A DNA stretch of 64,000 nucleotides from Penelope pileata. Its lineage: Eukaryota > Chordata > Aves > Galliformes > Cracidae. Below are positions 47,611 to 61,600 of this stretch, one piece after another (position 1 is the first letter of the stretch; each line of letters begins with the position of its first letter). Location of the stretch: assembly GCA_013396635.1 (NCBI GenBank), contig WBMW01000433.1:664474-728473 (forward strand). The letters are read 5' to 3'. Made by a program: the position numbers and the translations under genes. The notes beneath the pieces are model-generated. The model was given only the letters and a program-made list of their open reading frames with translations. It searched no databases and was not told where the DNA came from.

Positions 47611-50250
47611 CTTATATATGCCTGTATAAGGCAGAGATTGCAAAATGCCCATATGAGGGGATTTGCACTTTCAGTGAGTGTAAATATGGTACCTGCCAGT
47701 AGATTTACCACTGCCATTGTTCTCCTGTCCTGTCCCTTCAGAGAGAGGGAGAGCAGAAAGTGACTGCAGCATGGACATGTTATATGCCAGTCTTCCTTTT
47801 CTGAACACATACAGTAGAATTGCTTTCAAGAGATTGCCATAGTCTGTAAAGCACTGGTGGACTGACCCTAAGCAGAGCTCCTTCCTGAGATCATGGGTCA
47901 AAGGGGACAGGAGAAGGGTTAGGAATTAACATAAAAGGCACAGATTTTCTTTCAGATACTTTTATCTCCATAAATACTATAAAAAATTGCAGATCTTTGT
48001 ACATCTGTTTGACTGAAGTCACAGCCCATTTTTACATGAGATGAGGTTAAACGCATGACTTCCCTCAGTGCCTCTTCAGCCGTTGAAGCTTTTCTCTCAG
48101 AAGAAATGATCTGCCTTTTGAAAATATACTTCTCCCAATAGAATCATAGATCAGCAAAATAATGTGAGATGGCTGTTGCTCTAATAAGAGAGGTGTTGTA
48201 CTGGTGGGTACTCTGATAAGGGCTAATGGCCAGTTGAATTTGGCCAAAAAATGTAAGCAGTATCTATAGGAATTTCAAATTAAAGCAACACATTTTCTTG
48301 TAATTCTTACATCTTTAGGCTGAAGAGAGGGGCTTAAATCTTATTGTCTCTTAAATGCGTAACTATCACATCAGAATAAGGATACTAGCACCATCAGTGT
48401 AGATAAGCATCTGGTAGGCACAGATTATTTCAGTCCAGTTTACCCAAAGTTCAAAGTCCACCTCAGCACAGGAGTTCAGGAAAGCCACAAGCCTTACCAT
48501 CAGCAGTTTGTAGTCCTATTCATTAACCTGTCACAATAAATCCCAGCCATTCCTCATGCCCTGTCACTTCTTCTCCAACTCACTTATGGGAAGCCCTTCT
48601 AGTATGTGCTGCTTATGGATTGCAAAGGAAGACGTTGGGGTTATTTCACTGTCTTAACAGGTGTGCTGGTGCCATAAAGCCAGCTAAGGAAGAAAGTGTT
48701 TGAAGGGACCCCAAACAGAGCCTTAGAAAGACCAAGAGCCATTTAACAGCCCAGTAGTGGTATTACAGAATTCTTGCCAGATGTTTTTCTTTACTGAGAT
48801 TGAAACTAGCTGAGAACTGTTAGCTTTGTGTTGGTGGCTTTGTCTTTCTCAGGCTGCAGAAACGGTCACTGAAATGGCTGGGAGGTTGCTGCTTTGGGTT
48901 GTCAACACCAGTTATCGTGGGCTATTTTTTGATCTCAAGTGGTGCTACTGTGCTGTAAGAGTCCTGCCAGATGGAAGAGTGGTTTTATCATTGCTGAATG
49001 AAGGCTGTTCCCCAAGCATTAGGCTACCCAACTCAGTACATTTTAAACAGTGTTCATATTGTATTAATTGTCTTAATTGTATTAAATGCAGTATTATGTT
49101 TTACTAGCAAAGTGAATAATGTAGGAGTAATATTCATCGCTGAAGAAACAGCTCCATGCTTCTGCAGCTCCTGGCTGCTTCACAGTGCCCATGCGCAGTA
49201 GCAGGCCATGATAGTGTGGATGGGTTTAGTGAGGCAATCTGGGCCCCACTGGACATATCTTGTGTGGCTGTCATTGTGACTCACACTATTCATACTTAGA
49301 GAAACTTCAGTGACTCTCTTGTCTCCTTTCTTAAAACAAGAACAGGGAACTCCTCCTTGTCTTCACAGAAATAATTATCAGGGCAGATCTGGTATTCAAC
49401 TATGCCGGGAGAGCTGGCGAGGCCTGCAGGGAGGAGATGAGGAGCTGGAGCATGGTGTGAAGTGGTTTAACAACCTGACGGGTGATTTTAAGATCTCTTA
49501 GGAATAATGATTACACTTCAGCCATTTTTCTTTAGGTCTCCGTTCTAACCATTAACAGGAATATTATGCAAGAAGAAATACTCTGAAATGATTGAGTAAT
49601 TCTTTGGTTTGCAGCTCTTGACATGGCCTTATGGTGTCCAGTGCTTAATCCAGCTGTTCATATATATAGATATTCAAATGTAAATATCAAATAAAGTTGA
49701 GCATATCAGTTGTGCATGTACATGGATTTTGCAGCTAAAAGTTTTCAGTAAACAAAACTGAGCAAGCTGATAGTTTGATTTTCTTCAGTTGCTCTTCCTT
49801 TGTAGCTTGGTTGTTTTAGGATAGCAGGGATGCCAATGTTTCTGTAGCTTTTGACTGAGTTGAGTATATGGTATGTTTTTATGGTAAAATGAATATTTTT
49901 AAAAAACTGATGTAGAATTATATGCATACATATAAAATATAAATAAAAAATTAAAGATTTTCATTTTTAGCGATATATTTCATATGTTTTCACTTTAAAG
50001 CAAATTATTTCTTTTAATGGCATACAAAGATGTGTTGGAGCTTACACTGTGGCTAAACACCGTTTTGAGAAGAAACGTTCAGTGGGTTTGTGTTTTTGTT
50101 TTATTCTTTTATGGTGGTGCAAGCTACAGATTCAAAAAGCCTAAGAAAACCATTAAGAATGTACTGTACTAGAAAATACAGGTATTTTGATGCATTAATA
50201 ATTTTACTCAGCAACTCTAGTAGTACGTTGATATTTCTGTACTCAGGAGA

Positions 50251-50301
50251 CTGTGGTTCAGTCCCTGGTGCCCAAGGTCGAGCTGAGGACTGGAACCACA
50301 G
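50251..50301. repeat. Hairpin with 14-bp near-perfect stem
   Basis: CTGTGGTTCAGTCC (50251-50264) pairs with GGACTGGAACCACAG (50287-50301) with a single bulged base, around a 22-nt loop. A further partial copy, GTGGTTCAGACTGTG, follows at about 50323-50337. Size and shape are pre-miRNA-like, but the stem is short and no known miRNA is recognised. Confidence 0.6.
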
Positions 50302-52552
50302 TCATTTAGCAGGAAGTTTATAGTGGTTCAGACTGTGCGTTGGAATATTGGGTAGCCTACTGTGGAAAAGGAAACCACAGGGAAGGGATGAAAACAAAAC
50401 AGCTCTTCGTGTTCATGCCAACATATACCACTAGTTCAATGGCCGTGATCTGTGAAGCGTAACAGTGGGAGGTGCCAGCAAAGATTACACAGTCTAAAGT
50501 AGTCCCTGGAGGTGATGGAGAAGTGCTCATGAAGAGCACAGAAAGTCAGCAAAATATACAGTACCTGTTCAAAACATGCCAAAAGTCCACTGCATTTCAC
50601 TTCATAAGCTACTTAATTTTTTATATTTTTCACTACAGTTCCTTTGCATTTTATTTTATTTATTTATTTAGGCTGTCTGTGCTGTGGTCCTCTGTATTCT
50701 TTCAGAAGGTTTATGTTTATTTCAACTTATTTTTTTGCTGTAAATATTGCAGTATGAAGTAGAACAGTAGTGATTTAGTTGGAGCAGAAAATAGTTAGCT
50801 TTCATAATGAGACAAGGGTAATAATTATGGACAGAGTGGATTTCTGGGAAGTGGATTCCCTTCACTGCCTTTATTTTGGGAAGTATGATATAGCATCTTG
50901 AAATTATTTTACCATGGAGTTCAGTATATCAAAAGGAACAAGGAGCACTTTTAATCTAATGGGACAGTAAGAGGTGAAGGAAATGTATAATCATCTATCA
51001 TGAAAATGTTAAATTTTTTTTTTTTTTGGAAGAAGGTCAGTTTTGACATTTCTTTATGAATGGTAAATTAGAAATGGTTTATAGGGTAATACAGTTATTT
51101 CTAATTATTCATTTTATCTTAAACATCTTTTGACACTGTTGGCAGGATAAGTAGCTCTTGAAAGGCTAACTGCATTGATGTTTGTCTTTGAAAAAATTCT
51201 TATTTTTTTTTCTGTGGAGACAACAGTGAACGTTACAGAAATCAGCCTTGCTTTTTTGAGACATGTTTGTGTCTTTCTACCCTTTGTTAATATGATTCTC
51301 ATTTAGAAACAGGAACTGTGAAATGTGCTGGGGAATAAATAGATCTCTTCTAAATAGCTATTGTCAAGGAAGAGGAAAGGAAATGAATTGTGTGAATTCT
51401 TAGAACCAAGTAACGTTTATTTCAGAAAAAAGACACTTCTCAGATCAGAATGGCTTTTGCTGTACAAGTAAGTATTTTTTCTCTGTCCATGTAGTAATGT
51501 AATAATGATAATACGGAAATTTGCTGTGGCACTTTCTGCGGATAGGAGATTGCAGAAGACTGTTTGATAGCCATTTTAATGCACCCACCAACTTGATATC
51601 AAAATTGGAAACACTAGCAAAGTTTTAAGCTTGGGTGGACGCTGCATTGAAGCTTGTGTCATGTGAGCGTGCCTGACATTATCAGGGTAGTCTCAGCATT
51701 GCAGCAGTGTTTTGAACTCAGAAACATGTGGAACTGAACACACATGAGAGGAAAAGATGCATTGTAAGGTCTGAGCAGAGGGCTTTATTTATAGGGCTGG
51801 AAGCTTTGATGGGTAATTTTCCATCTTTTTTATTTGAGGGAAAGGTGGTCAGCATGTCCACACTGGAAATGCACAAGATAGATTAGAAGAAGATGAATAT
51901 AAGTTTGAGATCTCATTCAGAAGTAAGTGAGCTCCAGTTTCTGTGCAGTGCTCTGGATTAGTTCAATGCGGACAACCGTTTTTGAGGAACTGACTAAATT
52001 CTGAAGATTCTTTCATGTAGTTTGCACACAGGTGCTTTCTCAGGATATTTGGACCATTTCACATTACTGCTAAGTATTTTCACTGAATTCTGGAAGTTTG
52101 GGGTCCTTAACTAGATTTCAGAGTGTCTGGCTAGGTTTTGCGCTTTCAGATGATGCTGAAAAGACATCTTTTGATGACAGTCATGAAATGCTGTTTCAGT
52201 GCGTTTTAGTGGGGGTTTTAGTGGCAGATGAGACTTTATATATGTTATTTAGATTGTGTCCTTTGGTTTGTATATGGGTTTCAAAAGCTGAATGTCCTGT
52301 TGTCAGATATATAGTCAAAAATTACATTTTTCAATAAGTTTTATTTTATTTGAGTAACAGCAAAAATTACGTGAGATGATTCAACAAAAAGATGTCAAAT
52401 GATTCCTGATGATGTTCTTGTAAACTGTTTACTGTATTAGATTGCCACTGTTGATGGAAGGGGTAATCTGATGCGGTAGAGTTGGGGGGGGGATCTTCAA
52501 TTTATGCTGCAATAATATGCTGTCAGTATAAATGTATTTGCACAAAATTATG

Positions 52553-52566
52553 TCATATATATATTA
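52553..52566. repeat. Short TA repeat
   Basis: A short ATAT run in an AT-rich stretch, next to a near-duplicate ATATATTAGATCATATATG. Nothing else is seen around it. Confidence 0.6.
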
Positions 52567-55186
52567 GATCATATATGTCAATGTTGACTAACAAAGGCTC
52601 CTTGATCTTCTTGTTTCAAGGAGTTCAGGATCTGTAGTTGTTCATCCTCTTTTCTAGAGTTATGCAGCATTACGGCATTTGATTTCTATGCCTTTCCATG
52701 ACCTGTAAGGTGAGGTGAAGCAAGGAAGTTAAAAGCCTGTAAAAGAAAGAGGAACGTCTGGAAATCAGTGAATTAGGAGGCTAGTAGAGTGTGGCATTTC
52801 CCATGTTTTAAGAAAGACCATCTGCTAGTTTTTTATGGTCTTTGACATGGAAGGTAAACAATTCATTTTACTTGTATTCAAATCACATTTAAGATAATTC
52901 CTTGAGAAACCCTTTTCCATGTGTATTGACTATCAATTTATCTATTCTTTTTCTCTCTGGCAGATGTAGCTGTGACTGGAAATGAAATGGAATTTTATGG
53001 ATGCATAAGTGAGCTCTTTCTGAACCAAGATCTAGTCAGTTTGTCAGTTTGGTACGCTGAGTTGTGGAGAAAGTGAAAAGTGATAGTATTGGTTATCAGC
53101 TTTGCTTTGTGGTGTTTCGTCAGGTGCATAGCTCTAAATTGAGAGAATGTCAGAGTAGCATTCACATACTTGGGATACGTGAAATCAGTGGCACCTCCAG
53201 ACCTCCTTTGCTTCAGGTAGGCTGACATTTGATAATTCTCTAAATATTTAGGCCGTGTCCGCACTCTGTTATTCCTGTAGTTCTGAAGAGTGTTTCTGTC
53301 CACAACAAGGAGGAGCTGGTGGTTGTGTAGATTTTGTGGTAATTCTAGGAAATGGCGTTTTATGCTGGTGACTAGGGGGATGTTGGCTTTATGCAGTATG
53401 TCCTTCAGCTTCAATTCCTATGACATCTCATTAAACATGCATTATGGATATACTACCATGTCTCAGTGTTCATTTAATCAGTTAAACTTTACAGTCAGCA
53501 GAGAGAATGCAGGGCTAGGGTTGGCTACAGGGAAATCTGTAATGATGTAAAAATTTCAGTTCAAGTACTTACTATGAGACACTAATTCAGGGAAGAGAAC
53601 TAAACTGAAGCATATCTAAAAATTAGTGTAAATAACCTCATTAGCCAAAATAAATTTCCGCATCTTAGCAGCATAATTCTAAGAAATGTAAATGTGCGTG
53701 ACATAAATATAAAAAGTCATAGAAAATGAGGGTGTACTTTCTGGATGCATCAGAAATAATTTGTATTTTATTCTTAATTCTTTTAATATACTTTCAGTAT
53801 AATATCTCCAATAAACTAAAACAACTGAAAATCAATTTTTGGTAACTTTTGAAATGTTTTGAGTTAAGAGAGATGAAAACTCAAAATTAGGCAGATTACT
53901 GCAGTCAGGAAGAATTTTTAAACGATGGGTAGGAGTGAGTCAGGCTCTTTGGCTAAGGTTGCAAACGCTTTGCAGTAACATTTATTGACTTCGTTTATTT
54001 ACTTGTATTCTTGCTCTATTTTGTTATTTTAAGAATTGCTTTGTGAAGTACAATATTCACAAAATAATTCCTTTAGAATAGAAGTTTTTAATCTTTTAAT
54101 CACCTAATTTGCCAAATGCAGAAAGGAAGAGAAAGGAAATAATTTTGAAAATGTATCAGATGTGATTCCGTATGGAAATGAAAGAAAGATTGAAGGACCG
54201 TATGCACATTTGTGAGAAAGAAAATAAATAACACTGAACAGAAGAGCCTAGCAAAGAACAATACTTCTGCAGCTAAGGTGTACTCTTGAAAACTTAGGGA
54301 TCCAGCTTTCTGCATTCCAGTTTGTCTCTTATGAAAGTGAATGTGCTTGATTTCTATCTGGTACGAAGCTCTCTCAGTGATTTGCCTTGCAATCAGCGTT
54401 GCAAGCTTTCCATGGCAGAACTTAAATTAGTCGTTCTGGCCTCTCCCAATCTTTAATATGCAATAATTCCATAATATATCATTAATTCTGTCTTAGTGAT
54501 CACACAGAAGTTCTGCTTAAAGTGCAGAAACAGAACATCTACTTTCATGTTGCGTTTTGTATTACAGGATCTCAGTTAGTGATTGCATTTACCGCCAGAT
54601 TCAAAGGCTTAGTCAACAGAACTACATGTACCTACTGCAATGTGCTAAGATTTTTTTTTTTTTTTGCCTTAGTTCTGATGAGAGGGAACTTCTACTCTGA
54701 ATGATTAATGTACTAAGTGTGGAGGGATGTGGGTTTCAATATGACTAAGTTTTATTTAAATGATTTAGACTGAGATTCTCAAAGGACCCGAAGAGTTTCT
54801 TGAAGAGTAGTTTTGAATGCTTGACTCCACTTAAGCAGCCATTTAAGTATGCATGTTCCACACCTGATCTGCAAATTTCTAAAGTTTGAGTTTAAAATTT
54901 GAGTAGAGTTCTCATGGATTTTTTTAGACTTCTTATCGTGAAATTTAATTTCTGGAATAACTTTCTTGGGAAAGAATCTCTTATTTGAGTATGAAGAAAT
55001 ACCCGCTTGATTGGCCGCCTGCTTGTCAAAGGAGATGAAGAGAGAAACAACCAACCCACTAGTAAGAAATGGACTTGCTGATATACAGGAAAAGAAAATT
55101 GGGTAATAGTTTTTGGAATTCTATTTTTGCAAACTGTGCTTGCTAGGTTGCATCAAAAATGTGTCAATTTTTTCTGTTGCTGTTGA

Positions 55187-55211
55187 TTTTTATTTATTTA
55201 TTTATTTATTT
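55187..55211 (+). repeat. (TTTA)n microsatellite
   Basis: About six TTTA units. A similar shorter run occurs near 50653-50671. Confidence 0.95.
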
Positions 55212-56327
55212 GACAGAGCAGAGACGTATTAGCAGTGTCACGCACTATTTCGTGGAATATTACAGAATGTGGAACCATTATTCAATATTTGTATAAAATA
55301 ATAATAATGGGAAGTGTATTCAGCCAAAATATCAATACCATCTTAATAATTCCTATTGTCAGTTTTTCCAGTGCTCAAAACGTACAAAGAAAATGTTTTA
55401 GTGGAGTTAATAGAAATACCAGCTTCTGATATTCACTTCATTAATAGGAATTTTATTAATGAACATTTAAAGTAAAGGGAGTGATTTTATTATTAAAGTG
55501 AATTTCAGTTAGGATCTATTTTTGTTATGTTTGGTATCCACCAAAAAGTAATTTCTTTTTTTCACAGCACTTTCTGATTTCCTTCTAATCTTATTGATCT
55601 GGAAAACAAGATTGGCCCCCTCTGGTGGTTGAAATCGGGCCTTTACATTCCAGAGAATATTTTCCAGAGATCTGTTTAGTCTGGAGAGTACAACCCATGA
55701 ATACCTTTTTTAATAAGTTTAGTGTTACATTAATATAAAAACTAGCATTATGTTTTTTCTGTCACACATAGTGCAATGCTCATGTTAAGTTGTTCTTGCC
55801 ATCTGAGAGCTTTTGAACTCATGGCAGATACTTACATCAATCACATGGTTCCAAGGAACCCAAATAGATATCAAAATGAAGTAAACAAATGTGTGGGGAC
55901 TGTAGGATTGAAATAATTTACTGTGATGAGAAGAGTCAAAATAGGAAAGGAGTAATTGAGATAAGTAGTGTAATGGTGATGATACTAAGTGTGTTACAGG
56001 ATTATATGAACTAGATGTTTGGGACTTTTTTCACCTCAGGAACATTATTTGATCTTAGAAGTAAACATCTAAAAATATAAATATGTGAACGTTTATATGT
56101 ATGTGTTTTGGCCAGGACACCTTTTTATTATAAAATTGAAGAGTGTTGTATTACTCAGGTTACAGCTGTGAACTTGAGATGTCTGTCTCCTTTTTTCAAG
56201 TAATTGTCCCAGATCCCAAATAGCAAAATATGATAGAGAGAGAGAGAATTTGTTATCATTTTCTGCAAATGATTATGATTTGAATCCATACACTATAAAA
56301 CCAAAACTGTCTTCACATTAATGAGAC

Positions 56328-56346
56328 AAAAAAAAAAAAAAAAAAA
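56328..56346 (+). repeat. Poly-A tract (19 nt)
   Basis: An A-run with no retrocopy body or polyadenylation signal recognised upstream. A short (GA)n run lies about 90 bp before it. Confidence 0.95.
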
Positions 56347-58581
56347 GTAAGCATTCAGGAAGACTGGCATTTCCTTGGTTGTGAGTTCATAATGTTTTTT
56401 GTTTATTTTATGTAATCTCTTTTACAAGAGTGCCTATCTTATATAATGTCTCAGTAATGGAAATGAGGCCATCTGCATGGTAGTCAAGGTTTTCTTTGAA
56501 AGATACACTCTGCAGCAAAATACAGATTAAATCAAGACCTTTAAACCTTCACAATCCTTTCATCAAATTAAATTGAATCTTCCTCTGGTACTCCCCCTTA
56601 CCTTCTTTAGAGTAGCCCATCTTCTCTGCCTGTTGACATCTTCATCCATCCAAGTCTGTGGCTCAGTAGCTGCATAATATTTTCCTCATCTGTATTGTCA
56701 TTTTTTCTATGCTCCTGATCATATTCCATATACTACTACTCCTAATTCACTTCCACAGTCTAATGAACTCTACCTGGTTTGCTTTACATCAGTATTACAA
56801 CCATTTCTTTTCAATTCTTTTTCCCTGCTTTCCCCATTTTTTTTTCTCTATGCATGCTGTAATCTCTGCCCCTAGGTATCAATATTCCAACAGGTGCAAA
56901 CTGGTGATCTAATATTATTTATTATATTTCAGTCACTATGCAAATGTGCTTTATGTTTTATATTAGCAAAGGAAGACAGATTTCCCAGCCTATGCTGGAG
57001 TCCAAGGCAAGGTGGTATGAAGGAGAGCAAAATAGGAGTAAATACATAGGAGAAACATCTTTTCTAATAAGCGTTTGCAGTTGTTAATTTGTGTAACATA
57101 GGTGAGCTATATTTCTGAGCTGGCATAGTAGGTAGTAGTATGTTGCTAAACTCTGACTGTCATTTCCTTTAATCTCCCATTGAAAAGATTCTTTAAAAGG
57201 TATTATTATCCTTTGTTGGGCTTTTACCCTCCTCTGTGGGAGATTTCAGTTCAGTTCCTTCCTTTTTCTGTGCTTGGGATTGAAACCATGTTTAGCCTCA
57301 CGTGCGTCAAAGATCAGGATGATCCATAAACATTGATTAAAAACATTGGAATAATAGAAGGTCATTCCTGATTTCATGTATATAATGACTTCTAGAGATG
57401 TTGTGAGCTTAGTGAGTTACATCCGCATGTTAACTTTAGCTATGCATTAAAAAAGAAGAAAACCCTAAATATGGTAGTGTCTTGGGGAACACACACAGCT
57501 ACAAAAAAATAAAAAAGGCTAGAAAGTGCTTTCTGTAAATTCTGTAAAAATGCTTTCTGTATATTTTTGGATCATTCATGTTTTTCCCTAAAATACCAAC
57601 AGAGTTGCCAACAAGAGTTGCCAACAGTCCCTTGGAAGATTTGCCCTTGGCTTCCAAGGGTTTCAGTGAGAGCACTGGTCGTCACACACCTGAAACAGCA
57701 AAGTTATTTGTGGATACTTGTTCAGCACAGCAATACCCACTGTCTAATTGGCCTGGAGCACACAGTCCAATGATGCTAAAGATATAACTGCTGGCATACC
57801 CAAATGGTAACTTTGATATTTAAGGAAGAACTTTTTGCCCTCTCCTCTTTCTTTTTATCACTCACTTGGGATTAGAGTAGTGGCATTCACTCTGCTGGGA
57901 ATTATTTAACAGTTGTAAGCTCAACATAACTACCAACACACCTACAGCATTCACAGGTGGAGAGGAGATGACAGCAGAGTAAATGGAAATCTATGTTCTG
58001 GATGTATTTGGTGCCACTTGTAGCAGTGTTATGTTATCTCTGAATGGGATATCAGAAAAAGACTGCAGCAGGTCTCTAGAAAACCCCATGGTGTTCTCTG
58101 TCATCCTTAGCATCCTGCAGGGATTTATACACTGTCTATTCATGTATAGTAATTCTGACACAAAAGTATATTGCCATTTTTCATTTCTATGTGACATTTA
58201 GCATTATATCTGCTTTAAAAAGGGAGGTGAGAGGAATCTTTTGTGTCATGTCAGCTCTTTGCTTTTTCTGAGCATTTTAGAGTATGATGCAAGAATTGTA
58301 TATTTATGCAAGTGCACATCCACAGTTTTATATCACACATGGTTTCATTTAAATTAATTAACTAATTGTAAGAGTTTAATGAAGTGTCCAGCAGATAAAC
58401 TGGCGCTTATTGATTTGGAGATAGATTGTACCTAATGAGTTCTGCAACTGCTAAGCAGTGTCACAAGCAAATCAAACTTTGTCATCCCCAGTATGATCTT
58501 GTTGGAAGTGATAGTGATCCATGTACATAAGATACAAAGCTAAAACAATGCTATTTTATATCCTTCGCTGTTTTTTCTTGT

Positions 58582-58601
58582 CATGGAGTGGACACTCCAT
58601 G
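58582..58601. repeat. Near-palindrome, 9-bp arms
   Basis: CATGGAGTG and CACTCCATG flank a 2-nt spacer (GA). The 20-bp palindrome is perfect in its arms. A second AT-rich stem (ATTATTATA / TATAATAAT, 5-nt loop) follows within 100 bp, near 58663-58690. Confidence 0.75.
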
Positions 58602-61600
58602 GTCAAATAGATGATATTGGATGCCAACAGCATTACTAACGTTTATGTTTTATCGTTATTATGATATTATTATATGCATTATAATAATACTACTAGAATG
58701 TCATATGCTATGGAACTAAGAAGAAAAATAGTCAGAAATTCTTCATTTTAAACTATATGTACAGTTGTCTTTGTCCTATTTTTATCTTGCCTGCAACAGA
58801 AGTATCCAGAGTTCCTTATATCAAAAGGGTGTTTTCTGGAAAATGTGCCTGTGCACTGATGGGTGTAGAGAATGCTTGTGTAAGAGTTCTCCAGCTGAAA
58901 TATAAAGTAACCCAGAAACCAAATATAGCTCAGCTTGAATTTCTTGATAACAGATCATCCCAGGTTTAAGTTTAAAAGTGTTTCATGTTCTGATGTGATT
59001 TACTGGGCACAATCGCTTTTATTCCTCTGACAGAAGTGGTTGGCCTGCTATTTGCATGAACTCTGGCAGGCTAATAAATAGAGCTTTTGCTCATGTATTC
59101 ACTGTAGAAGAAACAGCAAACACTGTAACATCTTACAACTTTTTGACTACAGCAAATTAGATAGATTTTATGTTTGTGTTTGTTATGACTGTTTGACTCA
59201 AAAGCATATTTGCAGAGAAGGAATCTGATTTTAGTGAATCAGTATAATAAAGTCTTTGATTTTTTACAAAAGCCAGCTAGCTGTAACTTCAGTGTTGGTA
59301 TTTCAAGGCCTCTCACTGATATTTTAGAAGTTCGTGGTTGTTTGAGCTTCCTTTCCAGGCCCTGGGGAAATAAGAGAATGGTAAATCAAAGCGCCGATCA
59401 CTGTTTGCATTTATTTTACTTCTCATTATGACATGTATGCAAACACTTAAAAGAAATAGGGAAAAGGTATAATCATGATAAAATCCCTTTTATAGAACAA
59501 AAGAGAATATATTTATAGTCTAGTTTATTATACTGTAAAGTCAATTGAGTGCCTCATCAACTTTGACAGTTCATTTATACTTCTAATTCTGTCATAGTAC
59601 TGCTAAAATAATTACTGACTCTTCAAGTATAATCCAAGAAAATAACTAGAAAGTATTTTCTGTGATCTGAAATTAGTTGTAATTTCTTGTGTTTTTCCTT
59701 TTGAAGTGAAGAAATTTTAAAAGTACAGATTGCAGCAGGGTGCTTAACTGCCATGAAAATTGTTGTGTTACCTTTGAAAAACATCTTCCATTTGTATTTC
59801 CTGTCTTCTTTTTGCTTCCCTTGCCTGTGACAACCGAAATCCAGACTATAATTGAGGAATTATAATTAATCAAAAAATGTTTAATAATACTGAGTGAAAT
59901 CTAAACCATACTATTTTTTGCTTGGATGCATCCTTTAGCTTCATTTTGAGAGAGGAGAATATTTTCGGTTGATTTTAAACACTGAAGAAAAGGTTTTATT
60001 ACAAAAATCCAACTGCAGTCCAAAATGTGGATACTTTTGTCCCATTAAAGATATTAAAATGAGATACTCTCAAGACCATTTTATTTCACCTCTATGCTTG
60101 TAAGAGAGATTCTGGATCAAGCTTCTCAGGTGGCATAAAGAAGCGTTGCCTATATTGAAGTCAACAGAGGGATGACAAATTATACCAGCTGAGAACTGAA
60201 GTACAAGATTTCAGCCACCAGAGCTGAAATGATAAAAGCATCCCATGGGAGGTAACCTAATGTTTCACAGTTTATTGAACATATGACTTCTGATTCTGTA
60301 CTGGCTATTCTTAAAATTACAAGTTCTAGCTCCTGCATTCTGCAGTGCAGGTCTTGTAGAGGCACAGCTTCCACCAGAAGGTTGTGAAAGTCTCTCCTTT
60401 GAGGAGTAGGCTCCAAATTAGGATATTTTTCTTCAAGTTGGTATGTTGAGCAATTGCTCTAGTAGTTTTCATGCCAAACTCCATCCTCTTTAGTCATGGC
60501 TGTTCGAAACCATGTTGCTCACTTAATTTCCAAGTATCCCCACAGCTGACACGTTACTCTATTAGCTTTTTATTTACTCTGGCTTTGAGGGCAAGCAGTG
60601 CCTTATCAGTATGCCAGGACTGCTCTTAGATTACAGTGAGCAATGTTCCTGTAATGCTGCTTCTCAGTGCAGATATCCCTACTCCAGTTAGCTCAGAAAT
60701 TTTAACTTCTTTTCTTGTGCCGTATCTCTGCTCAGTTACTGATGTTTCATTCACTGGCCATTCTTTTTCTGCCCCCTCTCCTGTCTCTCATCCAGTTGTC
60801 AAAGTTTTCCTCCTACCCTCTATTCCTTATTCCTGCATCTTTCAGCTCCCTACAGTATTTCATCGTTTCAGTCTTTTCCTCCTCAGTATGTTCTAAGACA
60901 TCATGATTTTTCAGATATCACTGCTTTTCAAATCCTGAATGAGGTGGCACATTAATCTAGAGAATGCTAGGTTTAAACCAGAAAGTAAATGTAATGTTCA
61001 TTTCCACTATTTAGAACTATTCTCTGTAAATTCATTAGTGCCCTGTTTATGTCATGATTTACTGATGGCTAATTCTGAAAAAGGAAGGTTTTTCACTTTC
61101 TCTGAATGAAGAAGTCAAATGGAGGCAGTATCTTTTACATTAAAATGTGCAAAACTGTTCTGGTTTGTTTTCATTTTATGAAAAGCATGCGAAAGCTATG
61201 CAAAGTACTGTACAACTTAATAATCGCTTTAAGTGAGCTGTTTAGCAGAAGAGAATTCAAAAGAGTAGCACTAGCATAAACAACTCTCCCATTCTCTCCT
61301 TTCTTTTTAATTCTTCACTGAGTTGATACTTGGCATGAGGTGTGCCCATTTCTTGGCAGGATTATTCTTCAGAACTTTACTTGTTCTTGTCTGTATTCAG
61401 GAATATGCTGTTATTGCCTAATACTGAAATTGCTAGTTCTAAGAGCGTGTCTTCTATCTCTTGTCACATGTAATTTTAGTTTAGCGTTCCAACATCTGCA
61501 GTCCTCCATGCTCACTCCATAAGCCTTAACTGCTTTTCCAGTAAAATGCTGCCCTGGATGAATGAGCAGGAGCAAGAGCCAAGCTGAGTTTGTTCCCTGC

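Noticed and set aside
48138..48170. AATAGAATCATAGATC resembling a reversed CR1 tail
   Set aside because: No CR1 body follows; a short chance match is likelier.
52995..53414. 139-codon open frame on - strand, basic and somewhat protein-like
   Set aside because: I recognise no domain or transposon protein in it; its length is within chance expectation. A database search would settle it.
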